Part shown: in pieces, positions 6,576-12,681 of the stretch
How positions within the stretch are numbered: the stretch's first letter is position 1
Layout: each line of letters opens with the position of its first letter
From: Actinomycetota bacterium
Lineage (GTDB): Bacteria; Actinomycetota; Thermoleophilia; Gaiellales; Gaiellaceae
Assembly: GCA_019236545.1 (NCBI GenBank)
Contig: JAFAIV010000272.1
Span: 1-18,754 of the forward strand
DNA length: 18,754 nt
Direction: 5' to 3'
Program-made: the position numbers and the translations under genes
The notes under the pieces: generated by a model
Databases searched by the model: none
Told to the model about the DNA's origin: nothing
What the model saw: the letters and a program-made list of their open reading frames with translations, nothing else

Positions 6576-6815
6576 ATGGCGCAATACCGGAAGCAGCTCG
6601 TGTGGCTCGCGATCGTCCTCGGCGTGCTGCTGATCGTCGTGGCGGCGATCTACTGGGCCGAGCCCGCGCGGTCGCTGCCGTCCTTCTTCCCCGGCCACGA
6701 GAACGGGTCGACGCACCACCACGTGAAGCACGGCATCGCGGCGTTCCTCGTCGGACTCGCCTGCTTCGCGTTCGCCTGGTTCAACACCGGGCCGAAGAAG
6801 ACCGCAGCCGCCTGA
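6576..6815 (+). CDS. Small two-helix membrane protein of unknown function
   Basis: I do not recognise a named family. The 79-aa product has a first helix at about 9-27 (LAIVLGVLLIVVAAIYWAEP), a loop with a histidine cluster (ENGSTHHHVKHG) and a second helix at about 53-69 (IAAFLVGLACFAFAWF), ending in a short basic tail GPKKTAAA. Both termini are probably cytoplasmic, leaving the His-rich loop outside, where it might bind metal; that is speculation. ATG 6576 follows GAAGGAG with 5 nt spacing; GTG 6570 is in frame but overlaps that ribosome site. The stop codon is one base from the uppP start, so the two are almost certainly co-transcribed and translationally coupled. This suggests a role at the same membrane step or as an accessory of UppP. 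Confidence 0.8.
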   Translation: MAQYRKQLVWLAIVLGVLLIVVAAIYWAEPARSLPSFFPGHENGSTHHHVKHGIAAFLVGLACFAFAWFNTGPKKTAAA

Positions 6816-6816
6816 G

Positions 6817-7671
6817 TTGGGGCCGATCACCTACTTCCAGGGGGCGATCCTCGGCCTCCTCCAGGGCGTCACGGAGCTCTTCCCCGTCTCGAGCCTCGGG
6901 CACAGCGTCATCCTCCCGCGGCTCGTCGGCTGGAACATCCACCAGAACGACGCGTACTTCCTCACCTTCCTCGTGGCGACGCACATCGCCACGGCGCTCG
7001 TGCTGCTCGGCTTCTTCTGGCGCGACTGGTGGCGGATCCTCAAGGGGCTTGGCCGCTCGCTGCGCGACCGCGAGATCGCCGACCCGGACGCGCGGCTCGG
7101 CTGGCTGATCGTCGTCGGCTCGATCCCGGCCGGGATCCTCGGGCTCACGCTCGAGAGCGCGCTGCGGAGGGTGTTCGCCTCGGCCGAGTCGGCCGCGATC
7201 TTCCTCGCGCTCAACGGCGTCCTGCTCTTCGGCGCGGAGATGCTGCGGCGGCGAGCCCCGCAGACCTCCGACGACGACGACACACGCATCGCCCGCACGG
7301 TGAGCTGGCGCGGCGCGTTCACCGTCGGCGCCGCGCAGGCGATCGCGCTCGTCCCCGGCTTCTCGCGCTCCGGCGCCTCGATGGGAGGCGGCCTGCTCGT
7401 CGGGCTCTCGCACAAGGACGCGGCCCGCTTCGCCTTCCTGCTCGCGACGCCGATCATCCTCGCCGCCGGGATCCTCAAGCTCCCGGAGCTCGCCGGCCCG
7501 CAGGGGAACGGCGTCCGCGGCCCGGCCGCCGTCGGCGCCGCCTGCGCCGCGGTCACCGCGTGGATCTCGGTGCGGTTCCTGATGCGCTACTTCGAGACGC
7601 AGACGCTGACGCCGTTCGCGGTCTACTGCCTCTGCGCCGGGACCGCCTGCGCGATCTACTTCGCGGTCTAG
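6817..7671 (+). CDS. uppP: Undecaprenyl-diphosphatase UppP/BacA
   Basis: Integral membrane phosphatase that converts undecaprenyl diphosphate to the monophosphate carrier used for peptidoglycan and other wall glycans, releasing phosphate; overproduction in other bacteria gives bacitracin resistance. The 284-aa product has the two catalytic signatures GLLQGVTELFPVSSLGH (about 13-29, with E and the SS/H residues) and PGFSRSGASMG (about 183-193), plus about eight hydrophobic segments. The rare TTG start at 6817 lies one base after the upstream stop; it gives the normal family N-terminus MGPITYFQGAILG, and no other start fits, so translation likely depends on coupling. Length is normal. Presence in a phosphate locus may reflect recycling of phosphate from the lipid carrier cycle (inference). 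Confidence 0.95.
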   Translation: MGPITYFQGAILGLLQGVTELFPVSSLGHSVILPRLVGWNIHQNDAYFLTFLVATHIATALVLLGFFWRDWWRILKGLGRSLRDREIADPDARLGWLIVVGSIPAGILGLTLESALRRVFASAESAAIFLALNGVLLFGAEMLRRRAPQTSDDDDTRIARTVSWRGAFTVGAAQAIALVPGFSRSGASMGGGLLVGLSHKDAARFAFLLATPIILAAGILKLPELAGPQGNGVRGPAAVGAACAAVTAWISVRFLMRYFETQTLTPFAVYCLCAGTACAIYFAV

Positions 7672-7694
7672 GGGCCCGGCCGGAACCGGGCCCC
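7671..7694. terminator. Bidirectional hairpin terminator between uppP and the phosphoesterase gene
   Basis: Perfect arms GGGGCCCGG and CCGGGCCCC with a 6-nt loop start at the last base of the uppP stop codon and end 14 nt before the stop of the convergent phosphoesterase gene. There is no T tract on either side, common for hairpins in high-GC actinobacteria. It is placed to end both transcripts. Confidence 0.6.
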
Positions 7695-7708
7695 CAGCCG
7701 CGAGGGCG

Positions 7709-9415
7709 CTACTTCTTGCTCGAGATCTGCTTGGCCTTGTAGACCGTCGCGAGGTCGTTCACCTGCATGTCCCGCGTGCCGAGCGGGGGCAGGCCGAAGC
7801 GGTGCTCGATCGTCGAGAGGATCGACGTCGTGTCATGCTCGGCCGAGTCGACGAGCTCGTTGCCGGGCAGGTTCGGCGCGAACACGAGCGCCGGGATGCG
7901 CGTGCCGGGGCCGAACTGGTCGTACGGGCCGATCGGGTTCGCCTTGCTCGGCGGCGGGACGTGGTCCCACTGCCCGCCGAACTCGTCGTACGTGACGATG
8001 AACATCGTGTCCTTCGCACACGCCGACGCCTCGAAGTCCTTGATCAGCTCGACGAGGTGGTCGGAGCCGACGGACTCGCTGGCGTAACCCGGGTGCTCGT
8101 TCTCCTCGCCGAGCGGCTTGTCGAAGCTGACCGGCTTGAGGCCGCAGGTCTTCGTCGAGCTCTGCAGCGTCGAGATGAACGACGCCTCGTCGAGCAGGTG
8201 GGCCGCCCGCATCGCCTGGCCCGCCGGCGTGCTCGGGTCGAACTCGGCGAAGTAGTTGAACGGCTGGTGGTGGAACTGGAAGTCGCCGTCCGGGCAGTTC
8301 GGGTAGACGGCCGTGGACAGGTGGTTCGGATCGGTGCACGTCCCCGGCGTGCTGCCGTTCGTCCAGCCGGGGCCGTTGACGTTGCCGTTCGCGTTCGACC
8401 AGCCGCCGGCATACCAGGCCCAGTCGATGTTCTTCGCGTCGAGCAGGTCGCCGATGTTCTGGCCCGTCTGCGGCGGCAGGATCGCGCCGCCGCCGTGCGG
8501 CTGGTACGTCGGCTGCATCGTGTTGACGCCGTAGTTGCCGCAGGCGTAGCCGGCGACCGTCGTCGGCTGCCCGCAAGCCTGCGTCAGCTGCGCGTCCTTG
8601 ACCGCCGTCGCCGGCTTGTAGAACGGGTACGTCGCGTTCGGGAAGCCGTTGGCGTCGAGAATCGAGTGCAGGCCGGAGTCGGCGGCGTTGTTGTCGACCG
8701 GGGCCGCGGCCGCGATCAGGTACTGGTGGTTGAGGAAGGAGCCGCCGAACGCGGACTGGAAGAAGTTGTCCTCGATCGCGTAGTGCGGCGCGCCCTTGCC
8801 GTGGAGGTACTTGTAGATCGGCAGGGACTTCGTGTCGTAGTTCCCCATCGTCAGGCCGCCCGCGTCGGAGCCGCTCACGTAGCGGTCCTGCTTGCCGCCG
8901 TCGATCTGGTACTGCTCCTGGTAGAAGCGGTGCACGATGTCGCGCGTGCAGCCGCCCGGCAGCGCGCCGGTGCTGCCCTTGAGCAGGCCGTTCGCCGCGA
9001 ACACGCCGGCCGCGGGGCAGGTCGCGTCGCTCGGGGCGATGTAGCTGTCGATCTTGAAGGGCGCGTTCGAGAACGCGCTACTGAACGCCTTGCCCTGCGC
9101 GTCGGTGCCGGAGCACGTGCTCGGCACGGCGGCGAGGTTCACGTCGAGCTGCTCGAGGCAGCCGATCGCGTTGCCGTTCTGGTCCTTCTGCGTCCAGTTA
9201 GCGGCGGTCGCCTTGCTGAGGCCGTTCACGCCCTCCCAGCCGCCGTAGAGGTTGTCGAAGCTGTGGTTCTCCTCGTAGATCACCACGATGTGGTTGATCT
9301 TCGAGAGCGCGTTCGCAGGCGCTTTGTCGCGGCTGCCGGACGCGGCCGCAGTCAGGGCGAGGGCCGCGAGCGCGGCCGCCGCTACGACGCTCAACACGAG
9401 ACGACGTGGATGCAC
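7709..9415 (-). CDS. Secreted phosphoesterase (phospholipase C / acid phosphatase family, PF04185)
   Basis: Exported hydrolase of the alkaline-phosphatase-like superfamily branch that includes bacterial phospholipases C and the acid phosphatase AcpA; it cleaves phosphate or phosphodiester bonds outside the cell. The 568-aa product has a signal peptide (basic MHPRR, hydrophobic to about 23, AAASGS) and the N-terminal motif IVVIYEENHSFDNLYGG (about 43-59). A middle region includes SAFGGSFLNHQYLIAAAAP, and the C-terminal metal-site segment is TYDEFGGQWDHVPPP (about 475-489) followed by EHDTTSILSTIEHRFG. Several cysteines suggest disulfides. GTG 9415 was chosen because it opens the signal peptide and follows GGGGAGAGAGAG; upstream codons lack support. 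The substrate (phospholipid or soluble phosphoester) cannot be told from sequence. The role fits phosphate scavenging; no clear Pho box was seen in its 222-nt upstream region. Confidence 0.9.
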   Translation of the reverse strand: MHPRRLVLSVVAAAALAALALTAAASGSRDKAPANALSKINHIVVIYEENHSFDNLYGGWEGVNGLSKATAANWTQKDQNGNAIGCLEQLDVNLAAVPSTCSGTDAQGKAFSSAFSNAPFKIDSYIAPSDATCPAAGVFAANGLLKGSTGALPGGCTRDIVHRFYQEQYQIDGGKQDRYVSGSDAGGLTMGNYDTKSLPIYKYLHGKGAPHYAIEDNFFQSAFGGSFLNHQYLIAAAAPVDNNAADSGLHSILDANGFPNATYPFYKPATAVKDAQLTQACGQPTTVAGYACGNYGVNTMQPTYQPHGGGAILPPQTGQNIGDLLDAKNIDWAWYAGGWSNANGNVNGPGWTNGSTPGTCTDPNHLSTAVYPNCPDGDFQFHHQPFNYFAEFDPSTPAGQAMRAAHLLDEASFISTLQSSTKTCGLKPVSFDKPLGEENEHPGYASESVGSDHLVELIKDFEASACAKDTMFIVTYDEFGGQWDHVPPPSKANPIGPYDQFGPGTRIPALVFAPNLPGNELVDSAEHDTTSILSTIEHRFGLPPLGTRDMQVNDLATVYKAKQISSKK

Positions 9416-9580
9416 TGACTCTCTCTCCCCATGTCGGTTGACGGAACAGGGGCGGAGTCTCGGGACCGAAAAGCGTCTCCGGAAGGGCGGTTCCCCAGCC
9501 TGTAACCGGTCGGACGACGCACCGTTCCCGGCCAGAGGATTAGCGTCGCAGACGACCCTCCGCACGAGCCGAGAGTCGCG

Positions 9581-9616
9581 CGGCGCCCCGGATGCCCTCC
9601 GAATTCCGGGGCGCCG
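9581..9616. terminator. Hairpin between the hydrolase and phosphoesterase genes
   Basis: Perfect 12-bp arms CGGCGCCCCGGA (9581-9592) and TCCGGGGCGCCG (9605-9616) with a 12-nt loop, 22 nt downstream of the hydrolase stop codon on the minus strand. It probably ends the hydrolase transcript before the phosphoesterase promoter. The rest of the 9416-9637 intergenic region shows no recognised gene or confident promoter. Confidence 0.55.
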
Positions 9617-9632
9617 TCGCCTCGGTCTCGGA

Positions 9633-9646
9633 GGCGCCTAGGCGCC
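9633..9646. repeat. 14-bp perfect palindrome over the hydrolase stop codon
   Basis: GGCGCCTAGGCGCC equals its own reverse complement and contains the TAG stop (9638-9640, minus strand). It may be a coding coincidence (the C-terminal residues are VVGA) or an extra stem next to the downstream hairpin. Confidence 0.4.
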
Positions 9647-10270
9647 GACGACGGAGGCGAGCACGTCGCCGTCGGCGAGCATCCACATGTGACCGCCGCG
9701 CAGGTCGAGCTCCTCGTAGCTCGCGCCGAGCGCGTCGGCGAGGGCGCGTGTGCGGTCGGAGGTGCAGAGCGTGTCGGTGACGCAGCCGATGACCTTCGTC
9801 GGGATCCCGGCCGCGCGGACGCGGGCGCATTCGCGGCGGATGTCGAGCGAGCGCACGTGCTCGGCGAGCGCGTACGCGGAGCGCGGCGCCTGCGCGACCG
9901 CGAGCAGCGCGGCGGCGGCGAGGCGGCGGGGGTACTCGCCGCTCCACACCTGGCGGACGAAGTCGCGGATGCTCTCGCGCACCGCCTTCTCGAGCGGCAG
10001 GCCCGCCGGCTGGATCAGGACGAGTTGCTCGACGAGCTCGGGGGCGTCCGCAGCGGCGAGGATCGCCAGGGCGCCGCCCATGGAGTGCCCGGCGAGCCGC
10101 GACGGGCCCCGGCTGCGGAGCTCGAGGTCGACCCAGCGCCGGAGCTCGGCGAGGGAGCCGCCGCAAGCGCCGAAGCTCGGCGGCTCGAGCGCCCGCCAGC
10201 TCGCAGGCAGCGACGGCTCGTAGAGCGCGGCGGGAGCGCCGTAACCGGGCAGAAACAACCCCGTGTCCAT
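9638..10270 (-). CDS. Alpha/beta-hydrolase fold protein
   Basis: Serine hydrolase of 210 aa with unknown substrate. The oxyanion region LFLPGYGAP is near the N-terminus, the nucleophile elbow is GHSMGGALA (about 62-70), the acid probably lies in the VIGCVTDTLCTSDRT segment and the catalytic histidine is in RGGHMWML near the C-terminus. A short lid region (about 95-130) covers the site. There is no signal peptide, so it is cytosolic. ATG 10270 is preferred: TAGTGT lies exactly 6 nt upstream, the same hexamer and spacing as before ppk, suggesting leaderless expression. GTG 10276 would add two residues. It follows the PHP-GT4 gene on the same strand after 26 nt and may be co-transcribed with it or use its own promoter. 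An ester or lipid substrate would fit the neighbouring glycosyltransferase but is conjecture. Confidence 0.85.
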   Translation of the reverse strand: MDTGLFLPGYGAPAALYEPSLPASWRALEPPSFGACGGSLAELRRWVDLELRSRGPSRLAGHSMGGALAILAAADAPELVEQLVLIQPAGLPLEKAVRESIRDFVRQVWSGEYPRRLAAAALLAVAQAPRSAYALAEHVRSLDIRRECARVRAAGIPTKVIGCVTDTLCTSDRTRALADALGASYEELDLRGGHMWMLADGDVLASVVGA

Positions 10271-10276
10271 CCACAC

Positions 10277-10282
10277 ACACTA
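10277..10282 (-). promoter_or_regulatory. -10 element of the hydrolase gene
   Basis: TAGTGT on the minus strand, 6 nt before ATG 10270; identical in sequence and distance to the hexamer before ppk (12670-12675). It lies in the 26-nt gap after the PHP-GT4 stop. Confidence 0.4.
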
Positions 10283-10296
10283 ATGGACTCCGGGGG

Positions 10297-12534
10297 TCAG
10301 GCGGCAGCGGGGATGGCCTCCGTCTCGATGCCGAGGATGCGGCGGTAGGTCTCGGAGAGGAAGGCGATCGCCGCCGGCCAGGTGCGCGACTGCGCGGCCT
10401 CGCGGCCGGCGGCGCCCCAGCGGGCGCGGAGAGCCGGGTCGCCGGCGAGCTGGACGAGCGCAGCGGCGAGCTCGCGCGGCTGCTCCGGCGGGACGAGCAG
10501 GCCGGTCCGCCCGTGGGCGACGAGCTCCGGCGCGCCGCCTGCCTCCGCGGCGACGACGGGGAGCCCGGAGGCGCCCGCCTCGAGCAGCACCTGCCCGAAC
10601 GTGTCCGTCGTGCTCGGGAAGCAGAAGACGTCGGCGCTCGCGTACATCTCCGCGAGCGCGTCGCCGCGGAGCTCGCCGACGAAGGTCGTGCCGGCGGGCG
10701 CGGTGCGCTCGAGCTCGGCCCGCGCGGGGCCGTCGCCGACGATGGCGAGCCGCAGGTCGGGCCGCTCGCGCGAGGCGAGGGCGAAGGCGTCGAGGAGCAC
10801 GCCGATCCGCTTCTCCGCCGAGAGGCGGCCGACCGAGAGCAGGAGCACGCCGCCGTCCTCGCCGAGCAGCTCCCGGCGGAGCTCGTCGTTGCGGCGCTCC
10901 GGCCCGAACTGGTGCGAGTCGACGCCGCGGCCCCAGACGCCGACGGCGGGGTAGCCACGCGCCGTCAGCGCCTCCCCGACCTGGCGGGTCGGGGCGAGGA
11001 CGGTGGCGCACTGCCGGTAGAACCAGTCGACGTAGACGTCGGTCGCGTCGGCGACGAGGGCGTCGCGCGTCAGGTGGAGGGCGTACGGCCCGAGCTCGGT
11101 GTGGTACGAGCCGACGATCGGGATGCCGGTCAGCCGAGCGACCGCGAGGCCGCAGAGCCCGACCGGGCCCGGGGTCGCCAGATGGATCACGTCCGGCCGG
11201 TGCTCCTCGACCGCCGCGAGCACGTCGGTCGGGAGCGGGAAGCGGAGGTCGATCGCCTCGTACGAGGGCAGCGGCAGCGACCAGTCGGGCGGCAGCGAGA
11301 CCGTCCCCGGCCCCGCGTCCTCCCCGGCGGCGACGACGACCGCGCCGGGGTAGCTGCCGTCGGCGGCGGCCGACGCGACCCGGCGCATCGTCCCGGCGAC
11401 GCCGTTCACCTCCGCGAACGTGTCGGTGAAGAGGAGCGCCCGCGGCTCGCGGAGCTTCCGGCCCGTCCCGAAGAAGGACGCCTCGAGCGCCGGGATGCCG
11501 TCGCGCGAGCCGGCGTGGTGGTGAGCGGTGGCGAGGTACGGGAGCTGGAGGCCGGCGGCGAAGGCGAGCGCGCCCAGACGCTTGCCGGCGCCCGGCAGCG
11601 CCGTGAGCGTGACGCCGCCGCTGCGGGCGCGCTCGCCGAGGAGCCGCACCATCCGCGTCGAGAGGTCGGCGATCTCGCGGTGGCGCTCCGCAGCGTCCTC
11701 CGCGTCCTCGTCGAAGAGCTGGCCGAGCTGGGCGCCGATCGTGTCCGGCAGCTCGCCGCCGCTCGCCCGGTACGCGTTCACGAAGAGCGCGGCGACCGCG
11801 TGCGCGAGCTTCGCCGTCGATCCGTGCGCCCCGTGCGGCGAGGTCTCGCCGCGGGCGAGGCAGGCGAGGAGCTCCTCGACCGTCTCCGCCGGCGCCTCCG
11901 TCCACGTCGTCGCGATGTCCAGCGCGCCGTGGTCGTCCGAGCCGGCGGTCAGCGCGATCGGCCCCGAGTGCGCCGGCTCCATCCCGTGGCGCTCGGCGAG
12001 CGTCGCCAGATAGGCCGGGCCGACGAGGCCGGCGAGGCGGCAGGCGAGCTCGTTCGCCTCCTGCGGCCGCGCGCCGTTCCTTCCCTCCCAGACCGAGAAG
12101 AGCAGCATCATCCGCTCGACGTGCGACTGGGTCAGCGGGGGCCCCATCCGGTAGAGCGGGTGGGCGAGCGCGTGCGCGAGGCTGCGCTCGCGGAGGAAGG
12201 CGACCAGCTCGTAGACCGACGGGCGGCACGGCTGCAGGTCGCGGTGGTCCTCCTCGCTCAGCCCCCAGACGAGCACGTGCAGCGGGCACGAGTCCTCGGG
12301 GAACTGCGTCGTCACCTCGACCGAGAGGAACGTGTCCGGCTCGTGCGCAATCCGGAGCGCGCCCTCGAGGGTGTTGTGGTCGCTGATCGTGACGAAGCGC
12401 ATCCCACGCGCGCGGCAGGTGCGGAGGACGCGCTCGGGCGACGTGTAGGACTCGCCGAGGCGCGCGCGGCGGAGGGCGTAGTTCCCGCTGTCCGTCGAGT
12501 GGATCGAGTGGACGTGCAGGTCGACGCGGCTCAC
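10297..12534 (-). CDS. Fusion of a PHP phosphoesterase domain with a GT4 glycosyltransferase
   Basis: Two-domain enzyme of 745 aa. Residues 1-230 are a PHP metal-dependent phosphoesterase: DLHVHSIHSTDSG (5-17), SDHNT (51-55), a conserved AHPLY (124-128) and GSDDHG (198-203) supply the metal ligands. Residues 230-360 are a helical linker I cannot assign. Residues about 365-745 are a retaining GT4 glycosyltransferase: ALLFTDTFAEVNGVAGTMRR opens the acceptor domain, SVGRLSAEKR and AIVGDGP mark the nucleotide-sugar domain, and TFGQVLLEAGASGLPVVAAE with GGAPELV is the EX7E-like donor site. No membrane helix is seen. GTG 12534 gives the exact PHP start, with TATCCC 8 nt upstream. GT4 relatives make glycolipids and sulfolipids, so a lipid acceptor is plausible but unproven. 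It is divergent from ppk. Confidence 0.9.
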   Translation of the reverse strand: MSRVDLHVHSIHSTDSGNYALRRARLGESYTSPERVLRTCRARGMRFVTISDHNTLEGALRIAHEPDTFLSVEVTTQFPEDSCPLHVLVWGLSEEDHRDLQPCRPSVYELVAFLRERSLAHALAHPLYRMGPPLTQSHVERMMLLFSVWEGRNGARPQEANELACRLAGLVGPAYLATLAERHGMEPAHSGPIALTAGSDDHGALDIATTWTEAPAETVEELLACLARGETSPHGAHGSTAKLAHAVAALFVNAYRASGGELPDTIGAQLGQLFDEDAEDAAERHREIADLSTRMVRLLGERARSGGVTLTALPGAGKRLGALAFAAGLQLPYLATAHHHAGSRDGIPALEASFFGTGRKLREPRALLFTDTFAEVNGVAGTMRRVASAAADGSYPGAVVVAAGEDAGPGTVSLPPDWSLPLPSYEAIDLRFPLPTDVLAAVEEHRPDVIHLATPGPVGLCGLAVARLTGIPIVGSYHTELGPYALHLTRDALVADATDVYVDWFYRQCATVLAPTRQVGEALTARGYPAVGVWGRGVDSHQFGPERRNDELRRELLGEDGGVLLLSVGRLSAEKRIGVLLDAFALASRERPDLRLAIVGDGPARAELERTAPAGTTFVGELRGDALAEMYASADVFCFPSTTDTFGQVLLEAGASGLPVVAAEAGGAPELVAHGRTGLLVPPEQPRELAAALVQLAGDPALRARWGAAGREAAQSRTWPAAIAFLSETYRRILGIETEAIPAAA

Positions 12535-12600
12535 TGCCCAATGGGATAGCCCGGCCGCCGGTCGACTCCTCCCCCTTTTCGGCCTTTGTCACCAGACCGG

Positions 12601-12620
12601 AACGTGGCGCATGCCACGTT
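12601..12620. promoter_or_regulatory. Palindrome between the divergent PHP-GT4 and ppk genes
   Basis: AACGTGGCGCATGCCACGTT has perfect 8-bp arms around GCAT. It sits near the middle of the 147-nt divergent intergenic region, about 50 nt upstream of the ppk -10 hexamer and about 53 nt from the PHP-GT4 one. This is a good geometry for a dimeric regulator acting on both genes. The palindrome is seen; the operator role is inferred, and no family is assigned. Confidence 0.55.
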
Positions 12621-12669
12621 GCCACCGCAGAGGCCCATCCGGGGCCGAACGGGCGCTTCCGGCGGGCTG

Positions 12670-12675
12670 TAGTGT
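12670..12675 (+). promoter_or_regulatory. -10 element of ppk
   Basis: TAGTGT lies 6 nt before GTG 12682 with no ribosome-binding site between, consistent with a leaderless transcript. Confidence 0.45.
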
Positions 12676-12681
12676 GCGCCC

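Noticed and set aside
7802..9418. 538-codon plus-strand open frame opposite the phosphoesterase
   Set aside because: Antisense shadow rich in V/R/D/E, without recognisable domains.
9416..9580. Pho box or promoter for the secreted phosphoesterase
   Set aside because: No pair of TGGTGA/TTCACC cores at 11-nt spacing was found; some GGTTnC strings are present but not phased.
11575..11605. LPGAGKR in the middle of the PHP-GT4 protein as a Walker A loop
   Set aside because: Lacks the G-x4-GK-S/T pattern and has no Walker B partner.
10513..12549. 678-codon plus-strand open frame opposite the PHP-GT4 gene
   Set aside because: Shadow frame produced by high third-position GC; no motif, no ribosome site, and the opposite strand has a complete two-domain enzyme.
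12586..12593. Isolated GTCACCA-like half-site upstream of ppk
   Set aside because: Only one unit; the positions 11 nt on either side do not match, so it does not meet the repeat criterion used for the Pho boxes.
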